A DNA stretch of 12,811 nt from an uncultured Lachnospiraceae bacterium (GTDB taxonomy: Bacteria > Bacillota > Clostridia > Lachnospirales > Lachnospiraceae), in assembly GCA_910588775.1 (NCBI GenBank), contig CAJURH010000047.1:1-12811 (forward strand), in the 5' to 3' direction. The translations under genes and the position numbers were made by a program. Below are positions 6,704-12,710 of the stretch, piece by piece. Positions within the stretch are counted from its first letter, which is position 1, and every line of letters starts with the position of its first letter. The notes beneath the pieces were generated by a model. That model was not told where the DNA came from. It made no database searches and was given only the letters and a program-made list of their open reading frames with translations.

Positions 6704-6937
6704 CGGTGGGTAGCGATACGCGACGTACTGGGTTAGCCTTGTGGGCGGATGCAGCAGGGAGGGGCAACGGATTCAAAATCCGGGCTATTTGCCGCCTAAA
6801 ACGCCATTGCTGGTATCTTTATGGGGCTGGGCGGTTTTAGGCCGTAATATGGCCGCAATGGGCGTTATTTGGGTGGGCGGCGTTTTGCCGCGTACCTTAT
6901 TCTTGCGTTAAGGGTGTCGGTGTTTTAACGCCCCCTT

Positions 6938-7330
6938 TTATTCTTGTTCGTCGGAGTCTTCTTTTACTTTGGAGTGCCAGTCGAATCTGTTTTTGGGAGC
7001 GTCAAGCAAGTCCTTTGAGTATTCTTCGATTTTATTCATTGCCTCGATTGAAAGATGCATCATATTATCTGTAACTCTTGTAATCACGCCCCCAAAAATT
7101 AAAGAATCTATCATATCATCGCTGGGGATGTTGGTTTCGTTTTCTATAAAAACGCTCAGTGGACAGTCAAGGGCGTTGGCAATTTTGCGAATAGTGTCAT
7201 ATTTAGGTGTATATACGAGTTTTTCGTATTGTGCAATAGTTTGCTGCGTGATACCAATTTTTTGCCCTAAATCCCGTTGTGATAGCCCTTTTTCCTTTCT
7301 TATTTTTTTCATTTTTTCACCGAATGTCAT
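6938..7330 (-). CDS. XRE-family repressor (CI/Stl-like)
   Basis: A 130-aa DNA-binding protein with an N-terminal lambda-repressor-type HTH (about residues 6-60: KIRKEKGLSQRDLGQKIGITQQTIAQYE) and a short C-terminal region of unknown fold ending in an acidic tail. No peptidase (LexA-like) domain is present, so release from repression would need an antirepressor or a partner protein, as for Stl of SaPIs, rather than RecA-stimulated self-cleavage. GAGGTG lies 6 bases before ATG. It is divergent from the Cro-like gene, with 93 bases between them holding a perfect-arm palindrome. It is inferred to be the master repressor keeping the replication module silent. Confidence 0.85.
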   Translation of the reverse strand: MTFGEKMKKIRKEKGLSQRDLGQKIGITQQTIAQYEKLVYTPKYDTIRKIANALDCPLSVFIENETNIPSDDMIDSLIFGGVITRVTDNMMHLSIEAMNKIEEYSKDLLDAPKNRFDWHSKVKEDSDEQE

Positions 7331-7375
7331 GAAATCACCTCTTTCTTATAAATCAGTTTACCATAGTATTTACAA

Positions 7376-7399
7376 AAAAACAGTAAAAATACTGTTTTT
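7376..7399. promoter_or_regulatory. Probable operator between repressor and cro
   Basis: AAAAACAGTA and TACTGTTTTT flank AAAA, giving a 24-base palindrome with perfect 10-base arms midway between the divergent start codons. A related half site, AGTATTTAC, lies at 7365-7373. A TTTACA (7369-7374) and TACTGT (7390-7395) could form a rightward promoter with short spacing, overlapped by the palindrome. Confidence 0.65.
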
Positions 7400-7423
7400 G
7401 GTTAAAGGGCGGGAGGTGAACAC

Positions 7424-7618
7424 ATGAGGATTGACAGGGTAAAACTGGTGGCCGAACTAACCAGGCAAGATATGACACAGAAGAGGCTTGCCGAGTTGGC
7501 GGGAGTTTCCAGGGCGACTATCAACTACATCAAAGGCGGGAAAAGCTGTTCTGATGAAGTTGGGAAGAAAATAGCCAAGGGGCTTGGAGTCAAATTGTCA
7601 CAGATAACTGAAAACTAA
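7424..7618 (+). CDS. Cro-like XRE DNA-binding protein
   Basis: A 64-aa protein that is essentially a single HTH_XRE domain (MTQKRLAELAGVSRATINYIKGGKSCSDEVGKKIAKGLGV). It is the first gene of the rightward module, in the Cro/Str position opposite the repressor, and is expected to bind the same operator. GGAGGTG lies 7 bases before the ATG. The stop at 7616-7618 is followed 6 bases later by the second copy of the 24-bp repeat. Confidence 0.85.
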   Translation: MRIDRVKLVAELTRQDMTQKRLAELAGVSRATINYIKGGKSCSDEVGKKIAKGLGVKLSQITEN

Positions 7619-7624
7619 GAACAC

Positions 7625-7648
7625 GCCGGGCGGACGTGGGAATGGATG
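7625..7648 (+). repeat. 24-bp exact direct repeat, copy 2 (upstream of small HTH gene)
   Basis: Identical to 5342-5365. It sits in the 45-base gap between the Cro-like gene and the next gene, ending 15 bases before that ATG, just before the AAAGGAG ribosome site. Confidence 0.85.
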
Positions 7649-7663
7649 GAAAGGAGTGCATAA

Positions 7664-7981
7664 ATGCCATTTATTACACTGGAAGAGATGGACATGATGG
7701 CCGAGAAAATCGAGGCTGAATTAGGCATAGGCAAGGTGAGGGAATCGGAAGCCTATAAAGAGCTTGCGGCGGCCATTGGCGAAGCCGAGCGCAGGCCCAG
7801 GCAGATGATGGACGTTCGGGACGTTCAGGAGGCGTTGAGCGTGTCCGAAAGCACGGCTTATGGCGTAATCAGGCAGCTAAACCAAGAATTGAGGGAGGCT
7901 AATTATCTGACTGTAAGAGGCAAAATTTCAAGGGCATATTTTGAAAAAAGGACACATGGGGTGAATGCGGATGCAAAATGA
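7664..7981 (+). CDS. Small HTH protein, possible excisionase/regulator
   Basis: A 105-aa protein with an N-terminal acidic helical part (about 1-45) and a C-terminal helix-turn-helix (about 48-95: MDVRDVQEALSVSESTAYGVIRQLN, then a YLTVRGKISRAYFEKRTHG wing-like end). This looks like the small HTH proteins found in Firmicutes prophages and islands beside rep genes. The position between cro and the primase-helicase is where SaPI-type islands carry xis, but excisionase function is inferred only from that. AAAGGAG lies 9 bases before the ATG. It overlaps the next gene. Confidence 0.6.
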   Translation: MPFITLEEMDMMAEKIEAELGIGKVRESEAYKELAAAIGEAERRPRQMMDVRDVQEALSVSESTAYGVIRQLNQELREANYLTVRGKISRAYFEKRTHGVNADAK

Positions 7982-10334
7982 CAAGGAGCTAATCATATCC
8001 GTGGGCCGGAGCCGGAAAGAAACGGACTGGAAGGCGCAGACAATCCGGTGGCCTGAATTTATACAAAAGCTTTCCACGCCTATAGAGTCAACGGAAACTC
8101 TGGAAGAGTATAAGGCCTTGACTAAAGCGCGGCAGGATGAGTTAAAAGACGTGGGCGGCTATGTGGGCGGCGTTCTGGAAGGGGGCCGCCGCAAGAGCGG
8201 AAGCGTAAAGAGCAGGCGCCTGATAACTTTGGACATGGATAACATACCGCCTGGAGGCGCGGATGATATTTTAAAGCGCGTGGGAGGGTTAGGCTGCGCC
8301 TACGTGGTCTGTTCCACGAGGAAGCATGAAAGCGCGGCCCCGCGTTTGAGGGCGATCATACCCACGGATCGGAGCCTTACGGCGGACGAATACGAGCCAG
8401 CCGCCAGGAAAACGGCGCAGATGATAGGGATAGATTTTTGTGACCCCTCCACTTTTCAGCCGGAGCGGTTCATGTACTGGCCCAGCAAGTGCCGGGGAGC
8501 CGAATACGTATTCGCGTATAATGACGCAGGGTTTATACAGGCCGACTGGCTTTTAAAACAGTACCGGGACTGGCGCAACGCGCAGGAATGGCCCACCGCC
8601 ATAGGGGAGGCCCGGTGTTTTGAAAGAAACCGTAAAAGGCAGCAGAATCCAAGGGAGAAAAAAGGGTTTATAGGGGCGTTCTGCCGCGTTTATGACGTGC
8701 CGGGGGCGATGGAAGCGTTCCTCCCCGGAATTTATGAGCTATGCGGGGAAAACCGGTACACGTACACAAGAGGCTCCACCACAGGCGGGGCCGTGCTGTA
8801 TGACGACGGGGATTTCCTTTTCAGCAACCACGCGACAGACCCAGCGGGGCAGAGGCTGTGCAACGCGTTTGACCTGGTTCGCATCCATAAATTCGGCCAT
8901 TTGGACGATGGGGCGAAACCGGACACCCCCGGACATAAACTTCCAAGCAATGCGGAAATGCTGAAATTCGCGGCTGCTTTGGAGGATGTAAGGCTTGAAC
9001 ACGCGAGGGCTATGTTCTCAAAAGATTCACAGCAGGAAAATGACGAATGGCTTAAACGGTTGGAAATGAATGGGAACAGGCTGTTAAGAAGTGCGCGGAA
9101 TGTCATGCTCGTGCTGGAGAATGATCCGCGCCTTACAGGAAAATTCCAATATGACCGTTTTTCAGAAAAAATCACCGTAATGGGCGAAACGCCATGGAAT
9201 GCGGAAACGAAGAAAAGAGAGCTGACAGACTCGGATATGGCCGGGCTTAGGGTGTTCCTGGAAACGGAATACAGTCTGACAGGGAAAGAGAAGATACAGG
9301 ACGCATTTGACACTTTCGTACACAAGAACGCCACGCACGCCGTAAGGGATTATCTGGATGGCCTGCAGTGGGACGGCGTGGAGAGGCTTGACCGCGTGCT
9401 CATTGACTATCTGGGGGCGGAAGACACGCCGTATGTTCGGAAAGTAACGAGAAAGCTGTTTTGCGCTGGCGTTGCCCGGATATACGATCCGGGGGTTAAA
9501 TACGACTATCTTGTGGTGCTGATTGGAGCGCAAGGCGCAGGCAAAAGCACGCTTGCCCGGATAATGGGAAAGGATTGGTTTACGGACAGCCTGAAAGTGG
9601 TAGACATGAGAGACAAAACGGCGACTGAAAAGCTGCTGGGCGTTTGGGTGGCCGAGCTGGCCGAAATGGACGGGTTCAGCAAAGTGGATTCCACGACGGT
9701 GAAATCATTCCTGTCAACGGCGACGGACAGGTTCCGCCCGGCTTATGGGCGTTTTACGGTAAACCGGCCCAGGCAGTCTATTCTAATTGGAACGTCCAAT
9801 ACAAAGAACTTTCTGGTGGATGAAACTGGGAACCGCCGTTTTCTGCCTGTGGACATTGGCGTGAATAAGCCCGTGAAATCAGTGTTTACGGATTTAAAGC
9901 CCGTAATGGATCAGATATGGGCGGAAGCCGCCGTGCGTCGGAGGATGGGCGAAAGCCTTTATCCCGATAAGGGGATGGAGGAAGAGGCGAGAAGGCGGCA
10001 GGAGGCCCACATGCAGGAAGACCCCCGGGAGGGCATGATTGCCGAGTTCCTGAAAAAGCCTGTTCCGGTGGACTGGTATTCCTTGGATTTGCAGACCCGG
10101 AAATATTACATTGTAGGCCAGATAGCCTGTCAGGGGGAAACTATGGAACGCCGGAAGATATGCGCGGCGGAGATATGGGTTGAGTGCTTCGGCTATCAGC
10201 TGAGCACGCTGTCGCAGAAAGAAACCCGGAGAATCAACGCAATCCTTACACATCTGCTTAAAGATTGGAAGCCGGACAGAACATATTTCGGGGGTGCTTA
10301 TGGACGGCAAAGGGGTTTTTATAAAGGCCTTTAG
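7971..10334 (+). CDS. Primase-helicase, VapE/virulence-associated E type
   Basis: A 787-aa replication initiator combining primase and helicase functions. The N-terminal part resembles an archaeo-eukaryotic primase-like domain: LDMDN with the DxD pair D88/D90, and STRKHESAAPRLRAIIP about residues 115-131. The C-terminal half is a VapE-type P-loop ATPase: Walker A GAQGAGKST (519-527), an acidic WVAELAEMDGF segment (about 559-569), a sensor-like ILIGTSNTKNFL, and GNRRFLPVDI with a likely arginine finger. It would act as the island's Rep/Pri protein on the origin just downstream. Two starts are possible, ATG 7965 and ATG 7971. The latter is preferred because GGGGTG ends 7 bases before it. It overlaps the upstream gene by 11 bases, implying translational coupling. 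Confidence 0.88.
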   Translation: MQNDKELIISVGRSRKETDWKAQTIRWPEFIQKLSTPIESTETLEEYKALTKARQDELKDVGGYVGGVLEGGRRKSGSVKSRRLITLDMDNIPPGGADDILKRVGGLGCAYVVCSTRKHESAAPRLRAIIPTDRSLTADEYEPAARKTAQMIGIDFCDPSTFQPERFMYWPSKCRGAEYVFAYNDAGFIQADWLLKQYRDWRNAQEWPTAIGEARCFERNRKRQQNPREKKGFIGAFCRVYDVPGAMEAFLPGIYELCGENRYTYTRGSTTGGAVLYDDGDFLFSNHATDPAGQRLCNAFDLVRIHKFGHLDDGAKPDTPGHKLPSNAEMLKFAAALEDVRLEHARAMFSKDSQQENDEWLKRLEMNGNRLLRSARNVMLVLENDPRLTGKFQYDRFSEKITVMGETPWNAETKKRELTDSDMAGLRVFLETEYSLTGKEKIQDAFDTFVHKNATHAVRDYLDGLQWDGVERLDRVLIDYLGAEDTPYVRKVTRKLFCAGVARIYDPGVKYDYLVVLIGAQGAGKSTLARIMGKDWFTDSLKVVDMRDKTATEKLLGVWVAELAEMDGFSKVDSTTVKSFLSTATDRFRPAYGRFTVNRPRQSILIGTSNTKNFLVDETGNRRFLPVDIGVNKPVKSVFTDLKPVMDQIWAEAAVRRRMGESLYPDKGMEEEARRRQEAHMQEDPREGMIAEFLKKPVPVDWYSLDLQTRKYYIVGQIACQGETMERRKICAAEIWVECFGYQLSTLSQKETRRINAILTHLLKDWKPDRTYFGGAYGRQRGFYKGL

Positions 10335-10345
10335 ACAAAACCAGC

Positions 10346-10579
10346 GGGACAGATGTTTAAATCAGAAGTGTCCCTCTCGAAAAATCAAAGAGTTCAAGTG
10401 TCCCAAAATGTCCCGCAATCTGTCCCACAAGAAATACAGTAAAATCAAGGGTTTAGGCGGTTTTGGACAAAAAGGGACAGATTATTATTAAAAAAAGTTT
10501 AAATGCTGATTATGATGGATTAGGAGTAAATGTACATCATAAATGGCATTTATATAGTTTCCGGGAAAAAAAGTGTCCC
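10346..10579. other. Probable replication origin with TGTCCC iterons
   Basis: Seven copies of TGTCCC lie within 234 bases after the primase-helicase gene. Forward copies start at 10369, 10399, 10409, 10421 and 10574, with reverse copies at 10346 and 10474; three carry the longer AAGTGTCCC. They flank an AT-rich stretch (about 10480-10560). Iterons around an AT-rich segment directly after rep is the known origin layout of SaPI islands. Elsewhere in the window the hexamer is only sporadic. A 65-codon frame reads through here but is judged non-coding. Confidence 0.6.
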
Positions 10580-10620
10580 GAAGTAAAAAAATTAATTATC
10601 GAGATTAGGAGGAATGCATT

Positions 10621-10818
10621 ATGACTTTAAAAGAGATTGAATCACGACATTACGCAAACATGGCACGGTTATCTTGTATTCGGGCGGCATACAAAAGGGT
10701 GGAACCATTTTCAGAAGAATTCGATCATCTGCTGGAAGAAGATTTGAGAATACAGGAAGAACAAGGTAGGCTTTTGTCAAAAAGAATAGCCGCGATGCAC
10801 GAGTTAATGGACGGTTGA
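10621..10818 (+). CDS. Small helical protein of unknown function
   Basis: A 65-aa charged protein, predicted almost all helix (KRVEPFSEEFDHLLEEDLRIQEEQGRLLSKRIAAMHELM), possibly a coiled coil. AGGAGG lies 8 bases before the ATG, a strong ribosome site, so it is probably real. No family was recognised. It is the last gene of the rightward replication module, after the putative origin. Eight A residues follow the stop directly; they belong to a terminator acting on the opposite strand. Confidence 0.7.
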   Translation: MTLKEIESRHYANMARLSCIRAAYKRVEPFSEEFDHLLEEDLRIQEEQGRLLSKRIAAMHELMDG

Positions 10819-10859
10819 AAAAAAACTGCTCCTGGCAGTGCGCCAACACTGCCAGGGGC
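10818..10859 (-). terminator. Leftward intrinsic terminator
   Basis: CCTGGCAGTG (10831-10840) and CACTGCCAGG (10847-10856) form a perfect 10-bp stem extendable to 13, with loop CGCCAA. On the minus strand the hairpin is followed by AG and eight U residues (complement of 10818-10825). On the plus strand no T-run follows. It would stop transcription arriving from the right before it runs into the replication module. Confidence 0.8.
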
Positions 10860-11181
10860 GGGCATAGCCGAAAGCTATGAAAACTAAACCGTACACAAGT
10901 ATAGCATATTTCCGGCAGAAAAAATTATGACGAACGCGAGCCTTTTTTAGCGGGAAATGAATACAAAGGCATTTGCAAGGTACTTCCCAGGCGGCTCCCC
11001 CGATGCGGGGCGGGGAAGGCCCGGTATTTTTGCCAGTAGTGGTAAAATTTTTAAGATACTTCCTTCCGCTTTATCCGCCCAAAGCTTTTCGGGGGGAAGC
11101 CTCTATTTTGGCGGTAAGGGCGGCAGGGCGCAGCGTTTGGTGATGACCTGAACGGGGAAGCGTCCTGCTGCCCCATCCGGG
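10860..11181. other. Gene-free segment with repeats
   Basis: About 320 bases without a supportable gene. It holds a small hairpin (CATAGC/GCTATG near 10862-10879), the second two-block repeat (10975-11034), an interrupted GC-rich inverted repeat with CCGCC/GGCGG arms (about 11068-11130), and a GGCAGCAGGAC-family repeat on the minus strand at 11163-11172, next to the broken ORF6N fragment. Confidence 0.5.
10975..11034. repeat. Two-block repeat, copy 2
   Basis: GCAAGGTACTT ... CGGGGAAGGCCCGGTATTTTT over 60 bases, parallel to 5912-5967. In this copy CTTCCC and GGGAAG with C-rich/G-rich middles could form a hairpin. Confidence 0.55.
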
Positions 11182-11424
11182 CATCTTACAATGTCGGCTA
11201 GCCCCTCTTCTTGTCCACAGATAAAGTGATGCGCTATGTTTACAAACTGGATGAAAATCATTCACCTGGTTCTTAAACACTTTTAATTCTGCACCTCTTA
11301 AGAGAAAATAGTGCGCTCCTTCAGTAAAACGCTCCTTATCGCTGTTAAAGTTCGTTTTAATGTTATCAGCCTGCGTTTCATACACTTCCCTGGTCTGACG
11401 GTTTACCGCGATCCCCTCTTTCAT
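11182..11424 (-). pseudogene. ORF6N-domain (phage antirepressor-type) fragment
   Basis: About 81 codons resembling the ORF6N DNA-binding domain of phage antirepressor/KilA-N-type proteins. The pattern is TREVYETQADNIKTNFNSDKERFTEGAHYFLLRGAELKVFK, then LYLWTRRGASRHCKM. The usual N-terminal strand (…VVTTEQIAE…) is missing or altered, and the family similarity stops at HCKM, with no C-terminal domain. The frame runs on into unrelated sequence to about 11071. The ATG at 11422-11424 has no good ribosome site and probably is not an original start. Both ends abut copies of the GGCAGCAGGAC-type repeat (11163-11172 and 11438-11447), in opposite orientations. In a complete gene the product might have countered the repressor. 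Confidence 0.65.
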
Positions 11425-11563
11425 ATAGGCTTAGGGATGCAGCAGGAAGCCCAAAGGGCTTAGGGAGATAGCGGCGGATCAAAGCGACAATCTGTCACCT
11501 TGTGCGAATGTTGAGGCCGTTTTCCTGCCAGGCAAAGCGCATTTTGTTTTAAGCCGCCGCCAG

Positions 11564-11992
11564 TCATAGCGACTGCACTTTTGCTAATAGGGCATCCTGC
11601 AACACTTTTGAAAAGTTGATGCTTTTTTCCTCACAAAGAGTATTCAGCCACATGGGAATGCTTAAAGTCTTTTTCACGGCTTTATCGCTGTGCCGCCTTG
11701 CATATTCGGTCATATCCACCAGCACCATATTGACGAAAGCGCTGTCCACGGCGGATTCCATTTCAAAATCTTTCAGGATGGCGGCGGGATTGATTTCGCT
11801 TAATGCGCTGGGAGCCGGAAGGGGTTCGCCGTCACGCAGGGCCGTGAACAGATACAGACCGCAGGCATCCCCCGCCATGCGCATAGCGTCCGCCACATTG
11901 TCCCCAAAAGTTGCGAGGTTTCCCAAATCAGGAAAAATGACTGATATTTTGCCCTCTTCCTCATAGAAAACAGCCGGGTACACATAATTCAT
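11564..11992 (-). CDS. hicB: HicB-family antitoxin
   Basis: A 142-aa antitoxin of the HicAB type II system. The N-terminal HicB-like fold (MNYVYPAVFYEEEGKISVIFPDLGNLATFGDNVADAMRMA) neutralises HicA by occluding its active site. The C-terminal end (KKTLSIPMWLNTLCEEKSINFSKVLQDALLAK) looks like a DNA-binding ribbon-helix-helix/helical segment that would repress the operon. AAAGGAG lies 9 bases before the ATG. It is encoded 43 bases after hicA in the same leftward operon, the usual hicA-first order. It is full length and apparently intact. Confidence 0.9.
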   Translation of the reverse strand: MNYVYPAVFYEEEGKISVIFPDLGNLATFGDNVADAMRMAGDACGLYLFTALRDGEPLPAPSALSEINPAAILKDFEMESAVDSAFVNMVLVDMTEYARRHSDKAVKKTLSIPMWLNTLCEEKSINFSKVLQDALLAKVQSL

Positions 11993-12035
11993 AAATCAAT
12001 GCTCCTTTCCGTGATTTATTTTAAGGGGCAGGGGC

Positions 12036-12218
12036 TTATTTCAGCCCCGCCTGATTGCGTATGGATTTAACAATACTTTTCGGGATGTCACCGGGATGAT
12101 TCGGGACGCTTACTTTTCCGGGCTTTGTTGGATGTTTGTATTGGTAATGTGAGCCGCTTATGTCTGACACGTACCATCCATCATCCTTTAGCATCCGGTC
12201 GGCTTCTCTGAATCTCAT
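12036..12218 (-). CDS. hicA: HicA-family mRNA interferase toxin
   Basis: A 60-aa toxin with the double-stranded-RNA-binding-like HicA fold. It has MRFREADRMLKDDGWYVSDISGSHYQYKHP with the catalytic histidine H24 of the GSHxxY motif, then KVSVPNHPGDIPKSIVKSIRNQAGL. It cleaves mRNA when free of HicB. The ATG at 12216-12218 is preceded by AAGGAGG eight bases upstream; the frame is open 11 codons further, across the ribosome site, and was not used. It is intact and stands in the element's right part, where it would favour retention of the island. Confidence 0.92.
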   Translation of the reverse strand: MRFREADRMLKDDGWYVSDISGSHYQYKHPTKPGKVSVPNHPGDIPKSIVKSIRNQAGLK

Positions 12219-12241
12219 GTATGTTTCCTCCTTACAATTAT

Positions 12242-12303
12242 ATAATAACACGTATTTTACGTATTGTCAAGAGGAAAGCATGAAAATATACGTATTTTAC
12301 GTA
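12242..12303 (-). promoter_or_regulatory. hicAB promoter with two operator palindromes
   Basis: On the minus strand TTGACA (12265-12270), 17 bases, TATTAT (12242-12247). Two identical 13-base palindromes ACGTATTTTACGT lie at 12250-12262, inside the promoter spacer, and 12290-12302. Their starts are 40 bases apart, close to four helical turns. This fits cooperative autorepression by the HicA-HicB complex. Confidence 0.75.
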
Positions 12304-12710
12304 GATATTATACACAGATGCTGAGAAAGTATACGGACTGGCAGCAGGACACGAGGGCATCCCTCCGGCAATTCTCTGATTTGAAATCAGTAAACTGACA
12401 AGGGCGGCCATTCCCGCTTTCCAGAATGCACACAACGACGCGCCACAGGCCCCTATCTTGGATTGTAACATATAGATGGTAAATTATATCAGGTAAGGCA
12501 GTACAACCCTGATATGGGGCGAATAGAGCCTTTACAAAGGGGCCTGGCAAATAAGACGCTTGTCCTGCTGCCATTCGCAACAATATAGCGGTCTGTACGA
12601 ATTTCGTACGCATGGCATAATCTCATTGCGCGGTTATTGTTGATGGCAATGCAGTTACCGCATTCATGGACATTTGCCTTTTGCCTGGTAAGCCGGGGCA
12701 AGGGCGGCGG
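12304..12710. other. Gene-poor segment with structured repeats
   Basis: No gene is supported here; a minus-strand 70-codon frame lacks an ATG and has no family resemblance. The segment contains two GGCAGCAGGAC-family repeats in opposite orientation (12340-12349, 12563-12572). It also holds a large nested stem-loop (12565-12654) with arms CTGC-GCCAT-CAACAATA and TATTGTTG-ATGGC-GCAG and an inner GTACGA/TCGTAC hairpin, and an imperfect echo of the 12699-12722 sequence at about 12398-12420. Confidence 0.5.

Larger units (their letters stand above)
5690..6937. other. Hairpin-dense gene-poor region
   Basis: About 1.25 kb between the toxin locus and the repressor with no convincing coding frame; the frames present lack ribosome sites and family resemblance. 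It is unusually rich in inverted repeats. Examples are CATTTGGG/CCCAAATG (5712-5744), GTATTCGT/ACGAATAC (5860-5883), GGCAGCAGGA/TCCTGCTGCC (6018-6066), CATTCGT/ACGAATG (6109-6130), a perfect 18-bp palindrome (6138-6155), CGTAAA/TTTACG with outer ACAA/TTGT (6254-6279), a near-perfect 23-base palindrome near 6481-6503, GCCTAAAAC/GTTTTAGGC (about 6793-6841), GCGGC/GCCGC (6877-6891) and GCGTTAA/TTAACGC (6905-6931). It could hold structured RNA, protein-binding sites or decayed repeats. No function is assigned. Confidence 0.6.

Noticed and set aside
5690..6937. CRISPR array
   Set aside because: The repeats are short, varied, inverted and irregularly spaced; there are no constant repeat-spacer units and no cas genes.
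8732..9334. 200-codon minus-strand frame inside the primase-helicase gene
   Set aside because: It is a shadow frame, serine/phenylalanine-rich, opposite a well supported gene.
10294..10491. 65-codon frame starting at GTG inside the end of the primase-helicase gene
   Set aside because: It starts within the upstream gene in another frame and mostly translates the TGTCCC iterons. No family resemblance was found.
10619..10849. 76-codon minus-strand frame opposite the 65-aa gene
   Set aside because: It starts within the leftward terminator hairpin, and the plus-strand gene has the strong ribosome site.
12489..12701. 70-codon minus-strand frame just after the partial XRE regulator
   Set aside because: It starts at TTG without a ribosome site and runs through the nested stem-loop and a repeat copy, so its apparent sequence reflects those repeats.
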